A DNA stretch of 5,993 nt from Planctomycetota bacterium (GTDB lineage Bacteria; Planctomycetota; J058; JARGOJ01), in contig JARGOJ010000590.1 of the NCBI GenBank assembly GCA_029210225.1, forward strand, positions 1 to 5,993. The letters are read 5' to 3'. Below are positions 4,323 to 5,993 of this stretch, one piece after another (the stretch's first letter is position 1; each line of letters starts with the position of its first letter). The position numbers were made by a program, and so were the translations under genes. The notes below the pieces were generated by a model. It did no database searches. It saw only the letters and a program-made list of their open reading frames with translations, and was not told where the DNA came from.

Positions 4323-5993
4323 ATGGATACTCAAACAAACGACCCAGCTTGGACCAAAACGCTCTACGCTGGAGTCCTCGTATTTCTTTTAATCGCGGTT
4401 GCCAGCCTCTTCCGCGCCCCAGCTTCCTTGAGCGCCTGGGACTACCAATCGGTCGCAAAGGACTCTAGAGAATCGGCCAAAAGCAAAGGTCCGCAGGTCG
4501 CCGAAGGTCGCCTGGGAGCCGTCGCGACCGCCTCCCCAGAGTCCTCAGAAGCGGGCATCGCCATGCTCCGAGCCGGAGGCAACGCCGTCGACGCCTTCGT
4601 CGCCGCGTCCTTCGCCGTCTCAGTCACCCGGCCCCAATCAACCGGCATTGGAGGCGGCGGATTCCTCGTCTACTTCAACGCCAAGAGCAAAGAATCCCTC
4701 GCCCTCGACTTCCGCGAGACCGCTCCTTCCGCCGCCCACCGCGACATGTACAAGACCAAGCAAGACAGTCTCCTCGGCCCCAGAGCCGCCGGTATCCCTG
4801 GTCTAGTGAAGGGTTTGGTTGAATTTCATGCCCAGCACGGCTCGGGAAAAATCCGCCTGGCTCAAGTTCTCCAACCCGCCATCGACCTCGCGGAAAAAGG
4901 CTTCGCCGTCGACTCTGGGCTCGCGAAACTCTGTAAGAAATACAAAGCTCTCCTCCAGCGCTACCCCGCTTCCGCAGCAGTCTTCGTCCCCAATGGTGTC
5001 CCACTAAAAAAAGGTGACTGGCTCGTCCAACCCGATCTGGCCTGGACCCTGAAACAAATCGCCGAAGGCGGCAGCGATGCCTTCTATAAAGGACCCGTCG
5101 CCGAGAAAATCGCCAAGGCCATGAAGAGAGATGGCGGCCTGCTCACCGAACAGGACTTCGCGAATTATCAAGCCGTTCCTCGAACGCCCCTCGAAGGAAA
5201 GTATCACGACCGACGCATCCTCACCATGCCGCCCCCCGCCGGCGGAATGCACCTCCTCCAAATGCTCAACATCCTCGAAGAGAAAGAGCTTGGCCAATAC
5301 AAACACAATCACGTCAATCACATCCATCTTATGGCGGAAGCCATGAAATACACCTACGCTGACCGGGCCGTCCACTCCGGAGACCCCGGCTTCTGGAAGG
5401 TCCCCACCAAGTGGCTGACGAGCAAGAGCTACGCCAGAGAGATCGCCGACAAGATCGACTTGGAAAAAGCTCAACCATCCAAAGACATCGCCGCTGGGAC
5501 CGTTCCGAAAGAATCAAAGCAGACGACCCATATCTCCGTCGTCGACCGCTTTGGGAGCGCCGTAAGCTCGACTCAAACGGTGAACACCGGCCTCGGGTCG
5601 AAGTATGTCGCTGAAGGCACAGGAATCTTAATGAACAATGAGATGGACGACTTTGGCAGCGCGACCGGCCGGGCCAATTTCTTTGGGGCCGTCACACTCA
5701 GCGAGGCCAACCTCATTGAGCCAGGCAAACGGCCGCTCTCGTCCATGTCACCAACGCTGGTCTTCGATCCTCAAGATCGCCTGATCATGGCGGTTGGGAC
5801 TCCCGGGGGCACTCGCATTATGACCTCGGTATTACAAGTCATTATCAATCGCATTGACTTCGCCCTCAGCCCGAAGGAATGTGTGCACGCGCCTCGTATG
5901 CATCACCAATGGAGCCCTGAAGAGCTGCGCCTTGAAAAGTCTGGTTTCAAAGATGAGACTCTGCTCAAAGCTTTGAAAGCCCGACGGAACGAT
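4323..5993 (+). CDS. ggt: Gamma-glutamyltransferase (glutathione hydrolase), C-terminus beyond the window
   Basis: The frame is open for 557 codons to the window end. By comparison with E. coli GGT about 40 residues are missing. The enzyme cleaves the gamma-glutamyl bond of glutathione and related compounds, releasing glutamate and Cys-Gly or transferring the gamma-glutamyl group. It is made as a precursor that cuts itself in two before the nucleophilic Thr. Here that Thr is T401 in TTHISVVD. R131 in DFRE matches the substrate-carboxylate Arg. N421, D443 of MDDF, S473-S474 of RPLSSMSPT and G495-G496 of TPGGTR complete the active site. E440 stands where E. coli has Gln. Between MDDF and RPLSS the spacing is like E. 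coli GGT, so the lid loop is present. Residues 14-31 (LYAGVLVFLLIAVASLF) are hydrophobic after a short polar start: a signal anchor or signal peptide, placing the enzyme in the periplasm. It is probably co-transcribed with the small gene upstream. Confidence 0.97.
   Translation, partial: MDTQTNDPAWTKTLYAGVLVFLLIAVASLFRAPASLSAWDYQSVAKDSRESAKSKGPQVAEGRLGAVATASPESSEAGIAMLRAGGNAVDAFVAASFAVSVTRPQSTGIGGGGFLVYFNAKSKESLALDFRETAPSAAHRDMYKTKQDSLLGPRAAGIPGLVKGLVEFHAQHGSGKIRLAQVLQPAIDLAEKGFAVDSGLAKLCKKYKALLQRYPASAAVFVPNGVPLKKGDWLVQPDLAWTLKQIAEGGSDAFYKGPVAEKIAKAMKRDGGLLTEQDFANYQAVPRTPLEGKYHDRRILTMPPPAGGMHLLQMLNILEEKELGQYKHNHVNHIHLMAEAMKYTYADRAVHSGDPGFWKVPTKWLTSKSYAREIADKIDLEKAQPSKDIAAGTVPKESKQTTHISVVDRFGSAVSSTQTVNTGLGSKYVAEGTGILMNNEMDDFGSATGRANFFGAVTLSEANLIEPGKRPLSSMSPTLVFDPQDRLIMAVGTPGGTRIMTSVLQVIINRIDFALSPKECVHAPRMHHQWSPEELRLEKSGFKDETLLKALKARRND

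Noticed and set aside
5004..5474. Minus-strand 156-aa ORF opposite ggt
   Set aside because: It lies wholly within the well-conserved ggt frame and has no recognisable motif, so it is a shadow.

Overview
The window looks like chromosomal DNA of a Gram-negative bacterium. Most genes are led by clear Shine-Dalgarno sequences, TGA works as an ordinary stop at the end of the first full gene, and the window ends inside a periplasmic-type gamma-glutamyltransferase. Base composition is moderately GC-rich with several AT-richer spacers. I cannot place the organism beyond that from sequence alone. I see no rRNA, tRNA, CRISPR array, transposase or phage gene.

Layout from left to right. Bases 1-271 hold no convincing full gene. 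They carry a very long imperfect inverted repeat (15-120) that would fold as one RNA hairpin, overlapped on the minus strand by a short ORF running off the window edge. Next come two minus-strand genes (272-799 and 1050-1631) for paralogous single-pass membrane proteins. Both have a periplasmic domain resembling the globular part of type IV pilin-like proteins, but neither has a recognisable prepilin cleavage site. Divergent from them is a plus-strand gene (1705-2298) for a thiol dioxygenase of the PCO/ADO (plant cysteine oxidase / cysteamine dioxygenase) family, with the expected iron ligands and active-site residues. It is followed by a likely intrinsic terminator.

A structured leader (2299-2448) precedes a GTG-started gene (2449-3447) for a 332-residue, extremely charged coiled-coil protein whose end is built from six tandem 18-bp units. 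It converges, with one base between the stop codons, on a minus-strand gene (3449-3814) for a small protein that may be PLAT/LH2-like. A stable hairpin inside the end of that small gene could serve as terminator for the coiled-coil gene.

The last part is a plus-strand pair. The first member is a small exported-protein gene (3867-4280) with an in-frame TGA exactly where the signal peptide should be cleaved. The second is a gamma-glutamyltransferase (4323 to the window end), complete except for its C-terminus. They are 42 bp apart and probably co-transcribed.

Functionally, the only recognisable theme is thiol chemistry. GGT releases Cys-Gly from glutathione in the periplasm, and the PCO/ADO-like enzyme belongs to a family that oxidises cysteamine or N-terminal cysteine. 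They are not in the same operon, so a link is only a hypothesis. The most interesting items are the bacterial PCO/ADO homologue, the in-frame TGA at the signal-peptide junction, the two pilin-like paralogues, and the long structured repeat at the left edge.
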